The translations under genes and the position numbers were made by a program. The notes beneath the pieces were generated by a model, which was not told the origin of the DNA, did no database searches, and was given only the letters and a program-made list of their open reading frames with translations. From assembly GCF_014267175.1 (NCBI RefSeq), contig NZ_JACMTR010000001.1, forward strand, positions 1 through 64,000: a DNA stretch of 64,000 nt. Direction: 5' to 3'. Shown piece after piece: positions 32,210-41,648 of the stretch (position 1 is its first letter; each line of letters starts with the position of its first letter). Source of the DNA: Pseudonocardia sp. C8 (GTDB lineage Bacteria > Actinomycetota > Actinomycetes > Mycobacteriales > Pseudonocardiaceae).

Positions 32210-34290
32210 GCGCGACGGAGCTGCGCAGTGTGAACTCGGTTGAGCCGTCGGGCCGCGATCCGGAGCGCCTCGAGGACTCCGCCCTACCCACGGCGGTAGG
32301 CCAGAGTCTCAGCCGCGCGGCCGCGTTCCGAGCCGCGGTGACCCGTTTCGTCGCGGCGGTGTGGTGGTGGGCCGCGTGGCCGGCGCTGCGTGCAGGGGTG
32401 TCCTCGGTGGGGTGGGCGCACTTGGTCGAGCGCGCCGCACCGGTGTTGTGCCGGGGCCGGGCACAGGTCGCTGCGCTCGTCTGGCTGGCGATAGGTACGG
32501 CGCTGGTGTGCTGGCCCTCGCCGGCGGCGTTCGCGACGGGCGGCGTCCTGGTCGCCACCGGCGCGGTGCTGGGCATCCGCAGCGGTCTGGGCGCCGCGCT
32601 CGCTGCAGCCGGGGTGGTGGTGGGCCTGGGCCTGTGGTGTCTGCCGACGATCGCGGTGATCGTGGGGTCGGTCGCAGTCGTCGTCGGGGCCCTGGTGGTG
32701 GCGCTGCCGGTGGCGCGTGCGGTGTATCCGCACAGTGTGCGGGGGCGGGTCCGGACCGCGTTCGGTACGGACGGGTGGGCCGGTTGGTGGGATCTGCACC
32801 GGCACCTGTCGGCGCACGCGGTGCGGGCAGCGGCGGTGGCGACCCGGCCGAGTGTGGCGGCCGAAGTGACCCGCCCCGGGACGAGCCCGCGGCCGGCGCC
32901 GGGTCGGGTGGAGCGGGTGCCGGTATCGAGGTGCGGAACCTGGCTGGGCCGCTCGGTGGTCGGGCCGGTGCTGGGCCTGGACTGCTATGCCGCGCACCGG
33001 GACGTGGTCGGGCAGGTCGCTCCCCCGCAGACCGGCAAGACCGCGCTGCTGGGGCACCACATCCTCGATCACTGCGGACCGGTGCTGGCGACCTCGACGA
33101 AGATCGATCTGTTCGAGAATTGCGCCGGAGGTCGGGCCGAGCATGGGCCGGTGCATCTGTTCAATCCGGAGGGTCTGGGTGATGTCGGATCGACGGTGTG
33201 GTGGTCTCCTGTGGCTGGCTGCGCTGATCCGCAGGTCGCGGCGGCGCGGGCCGGGCTGATGGTGGGCGCGATCGAGACCGGTGACGACGGCGGGGATCGT
33301 TGGGATCAGTGGTCGGTCAGCGTGCTGGCGGCGCTGTTGATGGCGGCGGATCTGTCCGGGCGGGACATGGCAACGGTCGCGCGCTGGGTGTTCTCGCCGT
33401 CGGCTGATCCTCGCACCGGCGGGGCGGGGGAGGCGCTGGCGCTGCTGAGCGGCGCCCCTGCGGGACGGGTGCCGGCCGGGACGGTGGATGCGCTGCGCCA
33501 GATCCTGGCTACCGACGCCCGCAAGACCCGCGACTCGATTTTCATGACGCTGTCGGAGGCGGTGAAGTTCATGACCGATCCGCAGATCGCTGCGGTGGCG
33601 TCACCGTCGCCGGGGGCCAACGAGTTCGATGCCGTGGAGTTCGTGTGCGGGCGGGGGGCGCTGTTTCTGGTGGGCTCGGATCGCGAGCATGCCTCGATCG
33701 CGCCGCTGCTGGCGGCGCTGACCGGGCACGTGTTCGAGACGGCGAAGCGGGTCGCCGCCACTCGGCGGAAGGGGCGGCTGGATCCTCCGCTGGGGTTGTT
33801 CTTGGACGAGGCCGCGCTGATCACCCCCGTGCCGCTGGATCGGTGGGTCGCTGATGCCGGGGGCCGTGGGATCCACATCGAGTGGGCGGTGCAGTCGCCC
33901 TCGCAGCTGGCTCAGCGGTGGGGCGCTCGGGGCGCGGACACGATCTGGAACGCCACGAACGCCAAGCTCGTCTACGGCGGACTGACCCTCGACGACGATC
34001 TGGAGAAGGTCTCGACGCTGTGCGGGCACCGCTATGAACCGACGCCGTCGGCCGACGGCAACGAGCGCTACGAGCGGGTGCGGGTGTGCCCGCCGGATCG
34101 ACTGCGGCAGTTGCCGCAGTGGCACGCGGTGCTGATCCACCGGGCGACTCCGGCCACGATCGTGCGGATCACTCCGGTGTGGTCGCGCAAGGATCTGCTC
34201 CCGCCGCCGACGGTGCCTGCCGCGCTGGAGCGTGCGGCGTCCACCGTGGAGAGTGGTACCGAGCCCGCGAGCGGTCAGCAGGCCGCCTGA
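32206..34290 (+). CDS. TraG/VirD4-family conjugative coupling ATPase
   Basis: 694 residues from GTG 32206 (GTGA overlap). Three or four membrane segments at about residues 85-170, then the ATPase: Walker A GQVAPPQTGKTALLG at 269-283, Walker B LGLFLDEAALI and GRGIHIEWAVQSPSQL. It is a type IV coupling protein that would bring the DNA-relaxase complex to the transfer channel at the membrane. It is the only clear transfer ATPase in the window; no relaxase or mating-pore genes are seen. The neighbouring accessory genes follow within 50 nt. Confidence 0.9.
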   Translation: MSATELRSVNSVEPSGRDPERLEDSALPTAVGQSLSRAAAFRAAVTRFVAAVWWWAAWPALRAGVSSVGWAHLVERAAPVLCRGRAQVAALVWLAIGTALVCWPSPAAFATGGVLVATGAVLGIRSGLGAALAAAGVVVGLGLWCLPTIAVIVGSVAVVVGALVVALPVARAVYPHSVRGRVRTAFGTDGWAGWWDLHRHLSAHAVRAAAVATRPSVAAEVTRPGTSPRPAPGRVERVPVSRCGTWLGRSVVGPVLGLDCYAAHRDVVGQVAPPQTGKTALLGHHILDHCGPVLATSTKIDLFENCAGGRAEHGPVHLFNPEGLGDVGSTVWWSPVAGCADPQVAAARAGLMVGAIETGDDGGDRWDQWSVSVLAALLMAADLSGRDMATVARWVFSPSADPRTGGAGEALALLSGAPAGRVPAGTVDALRQILATDARKTRDSIFMTLSEAVKFMTDPQIAAVASPSPGANEFDAVEFVCGRGALFLVGSDREHASIAPLLAALTGHVFETAKRVAATRRKGRLDPPLGLFLDEAALITPVPLDRWVADAGGRGIHIEWAVQSPSQLAQRWGARGADTIWNATNAKLVYGGLTLDDDLEKVSTLCGHRYEPTPSADGNERYERVRVCPPDRLRQLPQWHAVLIHRATPATIVRITPVWSRKDLLPPPTVPAALERAASTVESGTEPASGQQAA

Positions 34291-34340
34291 GCGGAACCGG
34301 TGGAGGCGACGACCAGTGGTGAGGCGAAGGGAGTCCAGCG

Positions 34341-35255
34341 GTGAGCAGTGACGGGCCGGGGCCGCCGCCGGCCGCCCCGGGTGGCGGGCGACCGCGGCCG
34401 CACACCGTCCAGCTGGGCGAGGAGCTGCTGGCGCTGCGTCGGGAGACCGGAGAGCACGCCCGCCAGCTCAGGGAGACTGCTGGGCACGTCGCCGAGATCG
34501 CCGATCACCTGTCGCGGCTGAGCCCGCGGGTCGATGACCTCGAGCGCAGCGTGGCCGGCCTGGCCGGCGCCATCGAGGCCGCCGCTCCCGGGGGCGAGGG
34601 CGCCGACGACGAGGCGTTGTCGCTGACGCCTGCGGTGCGGTGGTCCCAGCTCGGGCCCGGAGACCGGCACGCTGCCTGGGATGCGCTGGCCGGGTTCGTG
34701 TCGCAGGTACTGAATGCCGAGTACCGGCTGACTCGCGCGGAGCTGCCGGACTGCTGGCCGGCGCATCCGCGTGCGGTGCGGGAGCTGGCGTGGCTGCGGG
34801 CCCTGCATGTCGATTCCAGCGCCCCGGGGGTTCGCCCGGATCTGGTGGCCGAGTGGCATGTGCGGTGGCTGCCGGCGGCCCTGACCAATCTGGCGTCGGC
34901 GATCGATCCGCGGGAGTGCGCCCCGGGCAAGCACCGGCTGACCGAGGAGGAACGGCACCAGTACCACCAGCGGTGCGATGAGGCCCGGCAGGCGGGTCAG
35001 GCGGTACCGGAGCTGAGCGCGGAACGGAGTCCGGACCGTCCGCGCTACCTGCCGGAGCGGTTCCCGCCGCGGCGCAGCTACGACGACGACCCCACCTACG
35101 ATCCCGATCGGAGCGGGCCCCGGCTGCTCGACAAGGACACTCCGGCCCCGCCGAGCACCCCGGACTGCTGGTGGCAGTACTTCCTCGACGCGCGCATGGC
35201 CGACATCGGTGGCACGGAGGACGACGCCCCGGGAACCGGGCACGCAGTGAGGTGA
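34341..35255 (+). CDS. Coiled-coil accessory protein of the transfer operon (DUF4913-like)
   Basis: 304 residues from GTG 34341. An N-terminal coiled coil (VQLGEELLALRRETGEHARQL) leads to a domain with RELAWLRALHVDSSAPGVRPDLVAEWHVRWLPAAL, reminiscent of DUF4913. This assignment is from memory and uncertain. The acidic C-terminal tail is proline-rich. It lies 50 nt after the coupling protein and overlaps the next gene, so it is likely a partner in DNA transfer. Confidence 0.7.
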   Translation: MSSDGPGPPPAAPGGGRPRPHTVQLGEELLALRRETGEHARQLRETAGHVAEIADHLSRLSPRVDDLERSVAGLAGAIEAAAPGGEGADDEALSLTPAVRWSQLGPGDRHAAWDALAGFVSQVLNAEYRLTRAELPDCWPAHPRAVRELAWLRALHVDSSAPGVRPDLVAEWHVRWLPAALTNLASAIDPRECAPGKHRLTEEERHQYHQRCDEARQAGQAVPELSAERSPDRPRYLPERFPPRRSYDDDPTYDPDRSGPRLLDKDTPAPPSTPDCWWQYFLDARMADIGGTEDDAPGTGHAVR

Positions 35256-35623
35256 GCGGCGATGCGGTACCGACCACCTGGTCACCGGGGACGGCGCACC
35301 GGAGGCCGGTCTGCGAGGCCCTCGAGATCACCCGACGGGCGGGCGCTGCGCCGGTCCCGGTTCCCGGGGCGGCGGCGTTCGCCGAGCTGGTCGCGCACGA
35401 CATGCTCGGCTCCGCCAATCTCCGGCGGCTCCGGGAGGAGACCCGCTGGCGCCGTCCGGCCCAACCCGGCTGGGTCGGCGACACCGCCCGCGGCCGTGTG
35501 GAGTCGGCGGATCAGGCGTCAGTGTGGGGCGCACCAGACCGCGTGCCGCGGTTTGCCCGGTCCGATGGGGTGGCCTCGCACGCGGCCGGGCCGGCTCATG
35601 CGCGGGGGCGAGACGCCAACTAG
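35252..35623 (+). CDS. Small protein ending the transfer operon (123 aa)
   Basis: GTG 35252 overlaps the preceding stop. Basic, with AAAFAELVAHDMLGSANLRRLREETRWRRPAQPGW. No family recognised. Its TAG shares the sequence CTAG with the stop of the convergent gene at 35620. Confidence 0.55.
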   Translation: MSGDAVPTTWSPGTAHRRPVCEALEITRRAGAAPVPVPGAAAFAELVAHDMLGSANLRRLREETRWRRPAQPGWVGDTARGRVESADQASVWGAPDRVPRFARSDGVASHAAGPAHARGRDAN

Positions 35624-36075
35624 CCCATCCCCATGGAGCGGGTGGCGATCGCGGCTAGCGTCTCGGCCAGGACGTCCCGACCGACGCCCGCGACGCCCGA
35701 CGCCGCGCGTTGCAGTCGTGAGCGCCGTTCGGGCTCGGGCTCGTTCTCCGCGGCCTCGGCCAGCGCGGCAATGATCTGGTCGGCGAGTCGGTCCGCATCG
35801 CTCGGCCATGCTCCGGAGCGGACAAGGCCGCGCTCGGTGACGCCGGAGATCAGTCCCACGGCGTTGCGCCCCGGGGCGTCCCCGGCCGTCTTGACATAGC
35901 CGTTGTCCACCAGTCGCCGGACTGAGCGTGCGCCGTCGGCCGCGGTGACTCCGAGTTGCGTGAAGATCGCCTGCGCGTTCAGGAAGTCCTCGCCGTCTAC
36001 TTCGGTCGCGCGCACGATCGCGGTGAGCACCCGCGAGTCGACGTCCCAGAGGAAGGGCAGCGGCTCGTCGCTCAT
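35620..36075 (-). CDS. Small winged-helix-like protein (151 aa)
   Basis: ATG 36075 with GGAGAGC upstream. The N-terminal half fits a winged helix (LTAIVRATEVDGEDFLNAQAIFTQLGVTAADGARSVRRLVDNGYVK). The C-terminal half is helical and alanine-rich (LADQIIAALAEAAENEPEPERRSRLQRAASGVAGVGRDVLAETL). Possibly a regulator of plasmid functions. Confidence 0.65.
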   Translation of the reverse strand: MSDEPLPFLWDVDSRVLTAIVRATEVDGEDFLNAQAIFTQLGVTAADGARSVRRLVDNGYVKTAGDAPGRNAVGLISGVTERGLVRSGAWPSDADRLADQIIAALAEAAENEPEPERRSRLQRAASGVAGVGRDVLAETLAAIATRSMGMG

Positions 36076-36506
36076 TTGCTCTCCGTCCGCTGAACGGCCG
36101 GCCGGTCCAGCCGGTCTCGCCGGTGAGGTCCCGGCACGCCCGTACGGTGTGGCGTGTGGGACGACGGGGGCGTTCGGCGACAAACGAGGGCGAGGGGCTC
36201 GGCCGTGTGGTCGAGCAGAGCACGGGCGGTTGCGCCCGGCACACGACGGCGGCCGCTTTGTGTGCTCCAGCAGGTCGAAGGTGTGATGGTCATCGGCCCA
36301 TCGTGGCCGCGGTGCGAGCAGGGCCCGTGGTGGGCGCCACGCGGGTTGATGTCGCTGCGCCGCATCGGAAGTCGGGTACCCGGAGGACCAGACGCAGATC
36401 CGCGGATCTCATGCGATCAGTAGCACCCCCGGGTGTGCGTGTGTCCCGTCCATGCAGCTCATGGCCGTGAGCAGCCGCGGTCGGCCGCCCCTCCCCTTGG
36501 CGGGGT
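36076..36506. other. Intergenic region
   Basis: No gene supported. It lies between the winged-helix gene (promoter side) and the end of the KfrA-like gene. No repeats or hairpins stand out. Confidence 0.4.
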
Positions 36507-37736
36507 TCACGCGCGAGGACGACGTCGGGTGCGGCGCAGACCACCTCCGGCCGGAGCCCCGGCGCGCCCGGTCGGTGTCGGCTGGGCCGTCTCGTGGTCG
36601 TCGTCCCGGAGTGCGGCGAGCTCCTGGCGGTGCTCGTCGCGTAGCTCCTCGAGCTCGCGCCCGTGCTGCCGCCGGGCATCAGCGATCCGCTGCTCGGCGT
36701 GGTCACGCTCGACTTGCACTGCAGTCTCGAGGTGGCGCCACGCCTGTGCGACCTCGGCGGCCGCAACGGCCTGCCCAGTGCGGGCTTCGTTGACCTCCGC
36801 GGTGAGCCGCTCGATCGTGGTCTTGGCGTTGGCGACGTCGGTCCGCAGCTCATCGGCCTGCTGCCCGACCCGGTCACGCTCTGCGGTGATCGTTTCGATG
36901 GCCCGTTCCTGGCGTTCGACCGTCTGTTGTGCCTCGTCGGCACGCCGCGTCTCAGCGCGCGCCAGTTCGACGTGCTCGTCGGCGACCTGCTGCGCGTGAT
37001 CGCGTTCGCGGCGCGCCTCGTCGCGGTCGACGGTCGCTGTGACGAGCTGCTCGTCGAGGCGATCGGCGCGTCGCTGGAGCTGGTCGCGGTCCTGGGTCGT
37101 CTCGGCCAGTTGGCGGCGCGTTTCCGCCAGCTGGGCCTGCTGGGCGGCCAGTTGCTCGCCCAGATCGTCGGCCCGGGCCTGTGCCTCGTCACGCTCGACG
37201 AGCGCGGTCTCGGCAATCCGCTCGGCCTCAGCCCGGTCAGCCTCGGCTTCCTGCGCAGCGGCTTCTGCCCGTCGGCGTCCCGCTTGCTCGGACTCGACCC
37301 GTTCCTCGGCGGCGTCGATCTGGGTGCGGGCTTCGCGCTGGACAGCGGCGATCTCGGCCGCGGCCGCGTCCGGATCGGTGGCCTCACCCATCAGGGCCGC
37401 AGCGCGTTCGACGTACTCCCGCATGGCTCGCTCGTGTCGCTCGACGGTGCTGCGGATGTCGTCGCGGAGTGCTTCCAGCCCGGCGCGCGCCAACGAAACT
37501 GGCCGCTCGACGGCGGCCGACTCCTGCTCGACGTAGCGGGGCCGAAGCCGGCCCTCACGCGCCTTCTGCGCGTTGAGCCGGTTGTGGCGGACACCGTCGA
37601 CGACTTCGCCGCAGTAGCTCGGCGGTCGGCCGGCGCCGTCGTACTCGATGGGGTTCGGGCAGCTCCCCACGGGCCACTGGCACGCCAGGCGCTGTCGGTC
37701 GCCGTCGGATGCGGTGCTGCCGGCGTGCTCGACCAT
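36507..37736 (-). CDS. KfrA-like coiled-coil DNA-binding protein
   Basis: 409 residues. The N-terminal 70 residues have two Cys in CQWPVGSCPNP and a third in SYCGEVV, then HNRLNAQKAREGR, a likely zinc/DNA-binding head. Residues 80-390 form one long uninterrupted coiled coil. This matches KfrA-type plasmid proteins, which bind an operator at their own promoter and build filaments that help partition. The upstream DNA at 37775-37801 has a matching inverted repeat. A general SMC-like coiled-coil role is the alternative. Confidence 0.7.
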   Translation of the reverse strand: MVEHAGSTASDGDRQRLACQWPVGSCPNPIEYDGAGRPPSYCGEVVDGVRHNRLNAQKAREGRLRPRYVEQESAAVERPVSLARAGLEALRDDIRSTVERHERAMREYVERAAALMGEATDPDAAAAEIAAVQREARTQIDAAEERVESEQAGRRRAEAAAQEAEADRAEAERIAETALVERDEAQARADDLGEQLAAQQAQLAETRRQLAETTQDRDQLQRRADRLDEQLVTATVDRDEARRERDHAQQVADEHVELARAETRRADEAQQTVERQERAIETITAERDRVGQQADELRTDVANAKTTIERLTAEVNEARTGQAVAAAEVAQAWRHLETAVQVERDHAEQRIADARRQHGRELEELRDEHRQELAALRDDDHETAQPTPTGRAGAPAGGGLRRTRRRPRA

Positions 37737-37774
37737 GCCGACAGCTTACCACTTTTATTTCGTATCAGCCATTC

Positions 37775-37801
37775 GTATCGTTACGTAAGACGAAACGATA
37801 C
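37775..37801. promoter_or_regulatory. AT-rich operator / possible centromere site upstream of the KfrA-like gene
   Basis: GTATCGTT (37775-37782) and AACGATAC (37794-37801) form a perfect inverted repeat with an 11-bp spacer. Two further TTCGTATC copies occur at about 37759 and 37772. It is the most AT-rich stretch in this part of the window and lies 40 bp before the KfrA-like start codon. Confidence 0.6.
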
Positions 37802-37934
37802 AAAAAAGCGGCGGCGTCACCTCGGTGTGGCCCGGCCGTCTACGGTCGCCGACGTCCGGGTTGGGAGCGCCAACCCGAGCCCGGTAGCGACTACGAACCC
37901 AACCCCGTCGCGACGACGTGACCCGTCACGCTGG

Positions 37935-38957
37935 TCAACCCGTGGCGTTGTCACCCAAGGGGGAGAAGGGCTGCTGGAGAGCCACATCGGAGGGGCTGCG
38001 GTCGTCTTGCAGGCCCACAAAGCTCGCGTGCCGGAGCTGCCCTGCCCGGGTGAGCTGCCGGTACTGCACTCGTCCGACGAGAATCGGCTCGACCCAGTGC
38101 ACGGGCGGGCGCGGGGTCCGTCGCCGGGCGAAGGGGGAGCTGGGCAAGGTGGCGGCTGTGGGGATCGCAGGAGTGTCCCTGTGCAAGGGGATCAGGCGAG
38201 TGAGTAGGTGGCGGCTAGTGGTCTGGCTGAACCCGGTCCCGACCTCACCGGCCGGGATGAGCCGGGTGCCGTCGCCGATGGCGACGTGCAGGGAGCCGAG
38301 GCTCTGGCTGCGACCGCTGGCAGGGGACCAGCCGAGGATGACGACGTCGGTGCTGTGCCGGATGGGGTGCTTGACCCAGGCCCGGCTGCGGCGCCCGGAT
38401 TCGTAGCGACTGGCCCGGCGCTTGGCGATGACGCCTTCCAGCCCGTGCGCGGCCGCAGCGGTGAGCAGGTCCTGCATGCCGGTACCGGGCCAGTTCGGTG
38501 GCACATGAAGATGAGAAGGGCCAGCGAGGTTCAGAGCGTGCAGGTGTTCTCGGCGCTGGTCGTAGGGCAGGTCCAGCAGTCGTCTGCCGTTCTCGACGAG
38601 CAGATCGAACACGACCAGGGTCACTGGAGTCTCGGCCACGAGCTCGGGACGGGGTGCGGTGTGGCCGAGGCGCCGCTGGAGCAGCTCGAAGTCGGGTCGG
38701 CCGCGACTATCGAGGGCCACAATCTCGGCGTCGACGACGACGTCACGGCCAAGTTCCAGCGTGGCCAGTTCCGGGTAGCTGCGGGCGAGGTCGCGGTCGT
38801 TGCGCGACCACAGCCGCAACGGGCCTTTGGGGTCCTCCGGGCAGTGCACTATGGCGCGGACGCCGTCGTATTTCAGCTCGACCGCCCACCGGTCGTCGTG
38901 GGGGAGCGGCCCGGTGGTGGCCAGCATGGGCCGGATCCCGTGGGCTGCGGCGCTCAT
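37935..38957 (-). CDS. ATP-dependent DNA ligase (LigC/LigD-type)
   Basis: 340 residues. Nucleotidyltransferase domain with motif I LKYDGVRA (Lys29 becomes adenylated), motif III-like DAEIVALD, motif IV GLEGVIAKR and motif V AWVKH. An OB-fold domain follows (DVVILGWSPASGRSQSLGSLHVAI). It seals nicks in DNA using ATP, and may act in end joining or in closing transferred DNA. Its start overlaps the stop of the Rep-like gene (ATGA). Confidence 0.9.
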   Translation of the reverse strand: MSAAAHGIRPMLATTGPLPHDDRWAVELKYDGVRAIVHCPEDPKGPLRLWSRNDRDLARSYPELATLELGRDVVVDAEIVALDSRGRPDFELLQRRLGHTAPRPELVAETPVTLVVFDLLVENGRRLLDLPYDQRREHLHALNLAGPSHLHVPPNWPGTGMQDLLTAAAAHGLEGVIAKRRASRYESGRRSRAWVKHPIRHSTDVVILGWSPASGRSQSLGSLHVAIGDGTRLIPAGEVGTGFSQTTSRHLLTRLIPLHRDTPAIPTAATLPSSPFARRRTPRPPVHWVEPILVGRVQYRQLTRAGQLRHASFVGLQDDRSPSDVALQQPFSPLGDNATG

Positions 38958-40405
38958 GGCTTGATCCTGGACCGCCGCAGCCGGCGTGGCAGCACGGTCC
39001 CGGTCCGCCCGGTCGGTTGTTGTTGTCCCCGGGTCTCGCGGACGCGGCGCAGGTGCTCGCTGAGCGCCTCCTGAGCGGCTCGCCGCGCGCCGCGCCCGGC
39101 CGGCCGGTCGAGCAGGGCCCGGTCGAACCCGACCTCGCGCCGCACACCCTCAGGCTGCGAACCGGCGTGGCCGGCGCGCATCTGGCCGATCTGCACGGCG
39201 CGGATCTCGTGCAGGCGACCGTGCCACGGTCGCAGCCGCGCGCCGATGACGCGTAGCGGATCGCGCGCGCCGGAGCTGATGTCGCCGCGGCGCAGCTCGG
39301 GGCGGTCCGGGTGGTACTCGAGTGCGTGGAGCAGGCCGGCGACGGTGGCACCAGCGTCCCACCACGGTTTGAGTAGAGCCCGGGCCCGCCAAATCTCGAT
39401 CTTGCCACCTTGTCGGCCTCCTAGGCCGAGATGTGAGAGGAAGGTGAGGGTGGCTGTGTTTCTGGCGCCGGGGGTGTCGGGGACGTCGTAGGGGTGCCAG
39501 TTACGGGTTGTGGTGAGTGGTGTCCGTCTGCCGCCCGTCAAGGGCTTAGAACTCACGTGAGAAGTGGGGAGGTCGCCACTTCCATCCACAGTGCACTGAC
39601 CAGCAGCGCCGTGCGGATGCTCGAGGTTGGACTGGGCGGGCTTGAGCACCGGTAGCGGGCTGTGCGCCACGAGGGCGTAGGTGGGAGTGCGGCCAGTGGC
39701 GGTGCCGAGGAACTCTGCGCTGGCGCCGGGCTCGACCACGACGAGTAGGCCGCGGTCGCGGGCCCAGGCCAGCACGCGGCTGACGGTGCGCGTTGCGCGG
39801 GCTCCGGCGGCAGCGAGGAGCTCGGTGGTCAGGCCGGTGACCAGGCCGGTTTCCCAGTCCATGTGGCAGATCAGCCGGCGCAGGATCGCCGACCAGCTGC
39901 GGCGTTTGTCCGAGCGCCAGTCTTCCTCGTCGACCAGGCGTACGACGTAGTCGAGGGCCTCGCGCTGGGAGGTCAGCACGCGGTACTCCTGGTCGATGAA
40001 GTGCCGCCACCCCGGGTGCGGGGTGAAGCCGCGCTGGTGGCGGGCTCGGGCTCGGGCGATCCCGCCCCGGCGGGCCCGCGTACTGGGCGCCTTGGCGTGG
40101 CTGGGCCGACCGGGGCCGCTGCTCGGTCCGGTGGCCGTGCGACGGGCGGCGCGGCCGCGGGGGGCGCGCCGTACCGCGGCCGTGCCGCGGATCCCGAACG
40201 CCGCGGTTGGTGGCTGCTCCCCGAGGGGCAGCTGATGGAGCAGGCAGAGCTGGGAGGGGCCGGAGGCCAGGGTGAACGCGCCGTGCTCGTAGCAGCGCAC
40301 GCAGAACCCGGTGCCCGCCGCTGGCGAGCGCTCTGGTTCTGGGCACGACGAACTCGCCCCGTGTCTGTGATGGCTGCGCTCCGGCCCAGGATGTATCCTG
40401 GACAC
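38954..40405 (-). CDS. Putative plasmid replication initiation protein
   Basis: 483 residues from GTG 40405. N-terminal Cys pair (FCVRCYEHG...LCLLHQ) suggests a zinc ribbon. The middle has WRHFIDQEYRVLTSQREALDYVVRLV and a winged-helix part (SAILRRLICHMDWETGLVTGLTTELLAAAGARATRTVSRVLAWARDRGLL). This layout resembles replication proteins of actinomycete plasmids, and its place next to KfrA-like and ligase genes supports that. It could be another DNA-binding plasmid protein; no origin iterons were found nearby. Confidence 0.6.
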   Translation of the reverse strand: MSRIHPGPERSHHRHGASSSCPEPERSPAAGTGFCVRCYEHGAFTLASGPSQLCLLHQLPLGEQPPTAAFGIRGTAAVRRAPRGRAARRTATGPSSGPGRPSHAKAPSTRARRGGIARARARHQRGFTPHPGWRHFIDQEYRVLTSQREALDYVVRLVDEEDWRSDKRRSWSAILRRLICHMDWETGLVTGLTTELLAAAGARATRTVSRVLAWARDRGLLVVVEPGASAEFLGTATGRTPTYALVAHSPLPVLKPAQSNLEHPHGAAGQCTVDGSGDLPTSHVSSKPLTGGRRTPLTTTRNWHPYDVPDTPGARNTATLTFLSHLGLGGRQGGKIEIWRARALLKPWWDAGATVAGLLHALEYHPDRPELRRGDISSGARDPLRVIGARLRPWHGRLHEIRAVQIGQMRAGHAGSQPEGVRREVGFDRALLDRPAGRGARRAAQEALSEHLRRVRETRGQQQPTGRTGTVLPRRLRRSRIKP

Positions 40406-40492
40406 GCGAAAGCGCCCCTTCTTGGACGGTTGGGGTTTCGCCCCGGTTCGCCGGGGCTACGGCGTCGCCTCGGGTGCTGGACCGAGTGACGC

Positions 40493-40539
40493 GAGAACGA
40501 ACGGAGGCGGCCCCCCGGCCAGGGGGCCGCCTCGTTCTC
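40493..40539 (-). terminator. Strong hairpin terminator
   Basis: GAGGCGGCCCCC (40504-40515) pairs with GGGGGCCGCCTC (40522-40533), extended by GAGAACGA/TCGTTCTC. It separates the gene ending at 40541 from the Rep-like gene. Confidence 0.85.
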
Positions 40540-40540
40540 G

Positions 40541-40771
40541 TTATGAGGCCTTGTCTAGTGGCAGCTCCAGCTCCTCCTGCGGCTTCTTACGGTCGTGCTT
40601 GGGCAGGCAGTAGTCGGGGACGGGGAAGCCGAGGGCTTCGCCGAACACCTTGGTGACGGCGTCGCCGACAGCGATCCCATCACGTGCGGCGATGGCCTCG
40701 GCGGCCTCGCGCATCTGGCGGGGGAGACGGACGTGGGTGGCCACCCGGTCTCCACGATGCGGCTGCGGCAT
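40541..40771 (-). CDS. Small ribbon-helix-helix-like protein (76 aa)
   Basis: RVATHVRLPRQMREAAEAIAARDGIAVGDAVTKVFGEALGFP fits an N-terminal beta strand followed by two helices, as in CopG/RHH regulators or antitoxins. No toxin partner seen. Located upstream of the Rep-like gene, so it may control copy number. Confidence 0.6.
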   Translation of the reverse strand: MPQPHRGDRVATHVRLPRQMREAAEAIAARDGIAVGDAVTKVFGEALGFPVPDYCLPKHDRKKPQEELELPLDKAS

Positions 40772-40900
40772 GCGGGTGTTTCTACCTCACGTCTCGCGTG
40801 GGTGGCGTGCGGCACGCCGAATCCGATTCCGCTTTGCGCGCCGAGTTCACTCGGGTGTGGCAGTCGCGTCCTGCCCCTGTTTGACGCGATGGGACGCGGT

Positions 40901-41122
40901 TCAGGCGTCTCCTTGCCGGCGCACCCAGTGGGCGAGCAGTGGACCGGGGACGTCGGCGTGGACGATCGGTACGCCGTCGAGTTCGTCGTACTCGGGCAAG
41001 AGGTCCGGGGGCAGGACCCAGGTGACGTCGTCGGCGAGGTGGTGGCGCTTCAGGCGGGACAGCACGGGGCGCCCGGCACACAGGGAGCGGGCGACGACCT
41101 GCTGGTCGACTTCCTGGCTCAT
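40901..41122 (-). CDS. Small hypothetical protein (73 aa)
   Basis: MSQEVDQQVVARSLCAGRPVLSR then LKRHHLADDVTWVLPPDLLPEYDELDGVPIV. ATG overlaps the preceding stop. No family recognised. Confidence 0.55.
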   Translation of the reverse strand: MSQEVDQQVVARSLCAGRPVLSRLKRHHLADDVTWVLPPDLLPEYDELDGVPIVHADVPGPLLAHWVRRQGDA

Positions 41123-41409
41123 GGCGCCAGTGTGCTCTCGGCCACGCCGATTTCATCGGCGACGCGCGGGCAGAACCGTCCGGCGGGCTGTGCCGGGTCG
41201 GCGATCTCGCAGGATGGGTCGCAGGTGGTGTCCGTGCAGGTCACCGCGTGATAGAGGCGCTGCATCCAGCTCACGACGCGAGCCTGGCACACGCCACCGA
41301 CGATCTGCCGCGATCCGCGCCGGTGCGCGGCCGTCATCCTCCCGTCCACGGGCGCCGAGGACGGCAGCTGGGGACCGAACTGCAGGCGCAACTTCGGACT
41401 AGAGCTCAC
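41119..41409 (-). CDS. Small Cys-containing hypothetical protein
   Basis: Frame coupled by ATGA to the next gene. The C-terminal part, HAVTCTDTTCDPSCEIADP...GRFCP, has four Cys and is convincing. The GTG at 41409 has no clear ribosome site, so translation may begin at an internal ATG (MQRLYHAV). Confidence 0.45.
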   Translation of the reverse strand: MSSSPKLRLQFGPQLPSSAPVDGRMTAAHRRGSRQIVGGVCQARVVSWMQRLYHAVTCTDTTCDPSCEIADPAQPAGRFCPRVADEIGVAESTLAP

Positions 41410-41429
41410 GGGATAGTTGCGGTTACTGA

Positions 41430-41443
41430 ATAATCATGATTAT
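41430..41443. promoter_or_regulatory. Perfect 14-bp palindrome before the TetR gene
   Basis: ATAATCATGATTAT is a perfect AT-rich palindrome in otherwise GC-rich DNA. It lies between the divergent small-gene operon and the tetR-P450 cassette, about 205 bp before the TetR start. It is a good candidate TetR operator. Confidence 0.55.
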
Positions 41444-41648
41444 CTGAGGGCATGGTTGAGGGACGGAGGCGCTTGGGCGCAGGCAACGGCCCACTTCGCC
41501 GGTGGGGGGCGCAGGCAGAGGCCGGCCGGTGCGTCAGCTCTCTACGCACCCGCGACGCGGCACTGCTGGTGTGGGCAATCGGTGGGTCTGTCTCACCGTC
41601 AGAGCCTTCACGTGGCGCGGGGCTGGCATCCGGGAGCGGGGCACGGAC

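Noticed and set aside
36663..38207. 514-codon + strand frame across the KfrA-like gene
   Set aside because: Antisense to a coiled-coil gene and spans its promoter; no start signal or domain.
40420..40540. Possible tRNA near GGTTCGCCGGGGC
   Set aside because: No cloverleaf, anticodon arm or T-loop consensus; the DNA folds as simple terminator-type hairpins.
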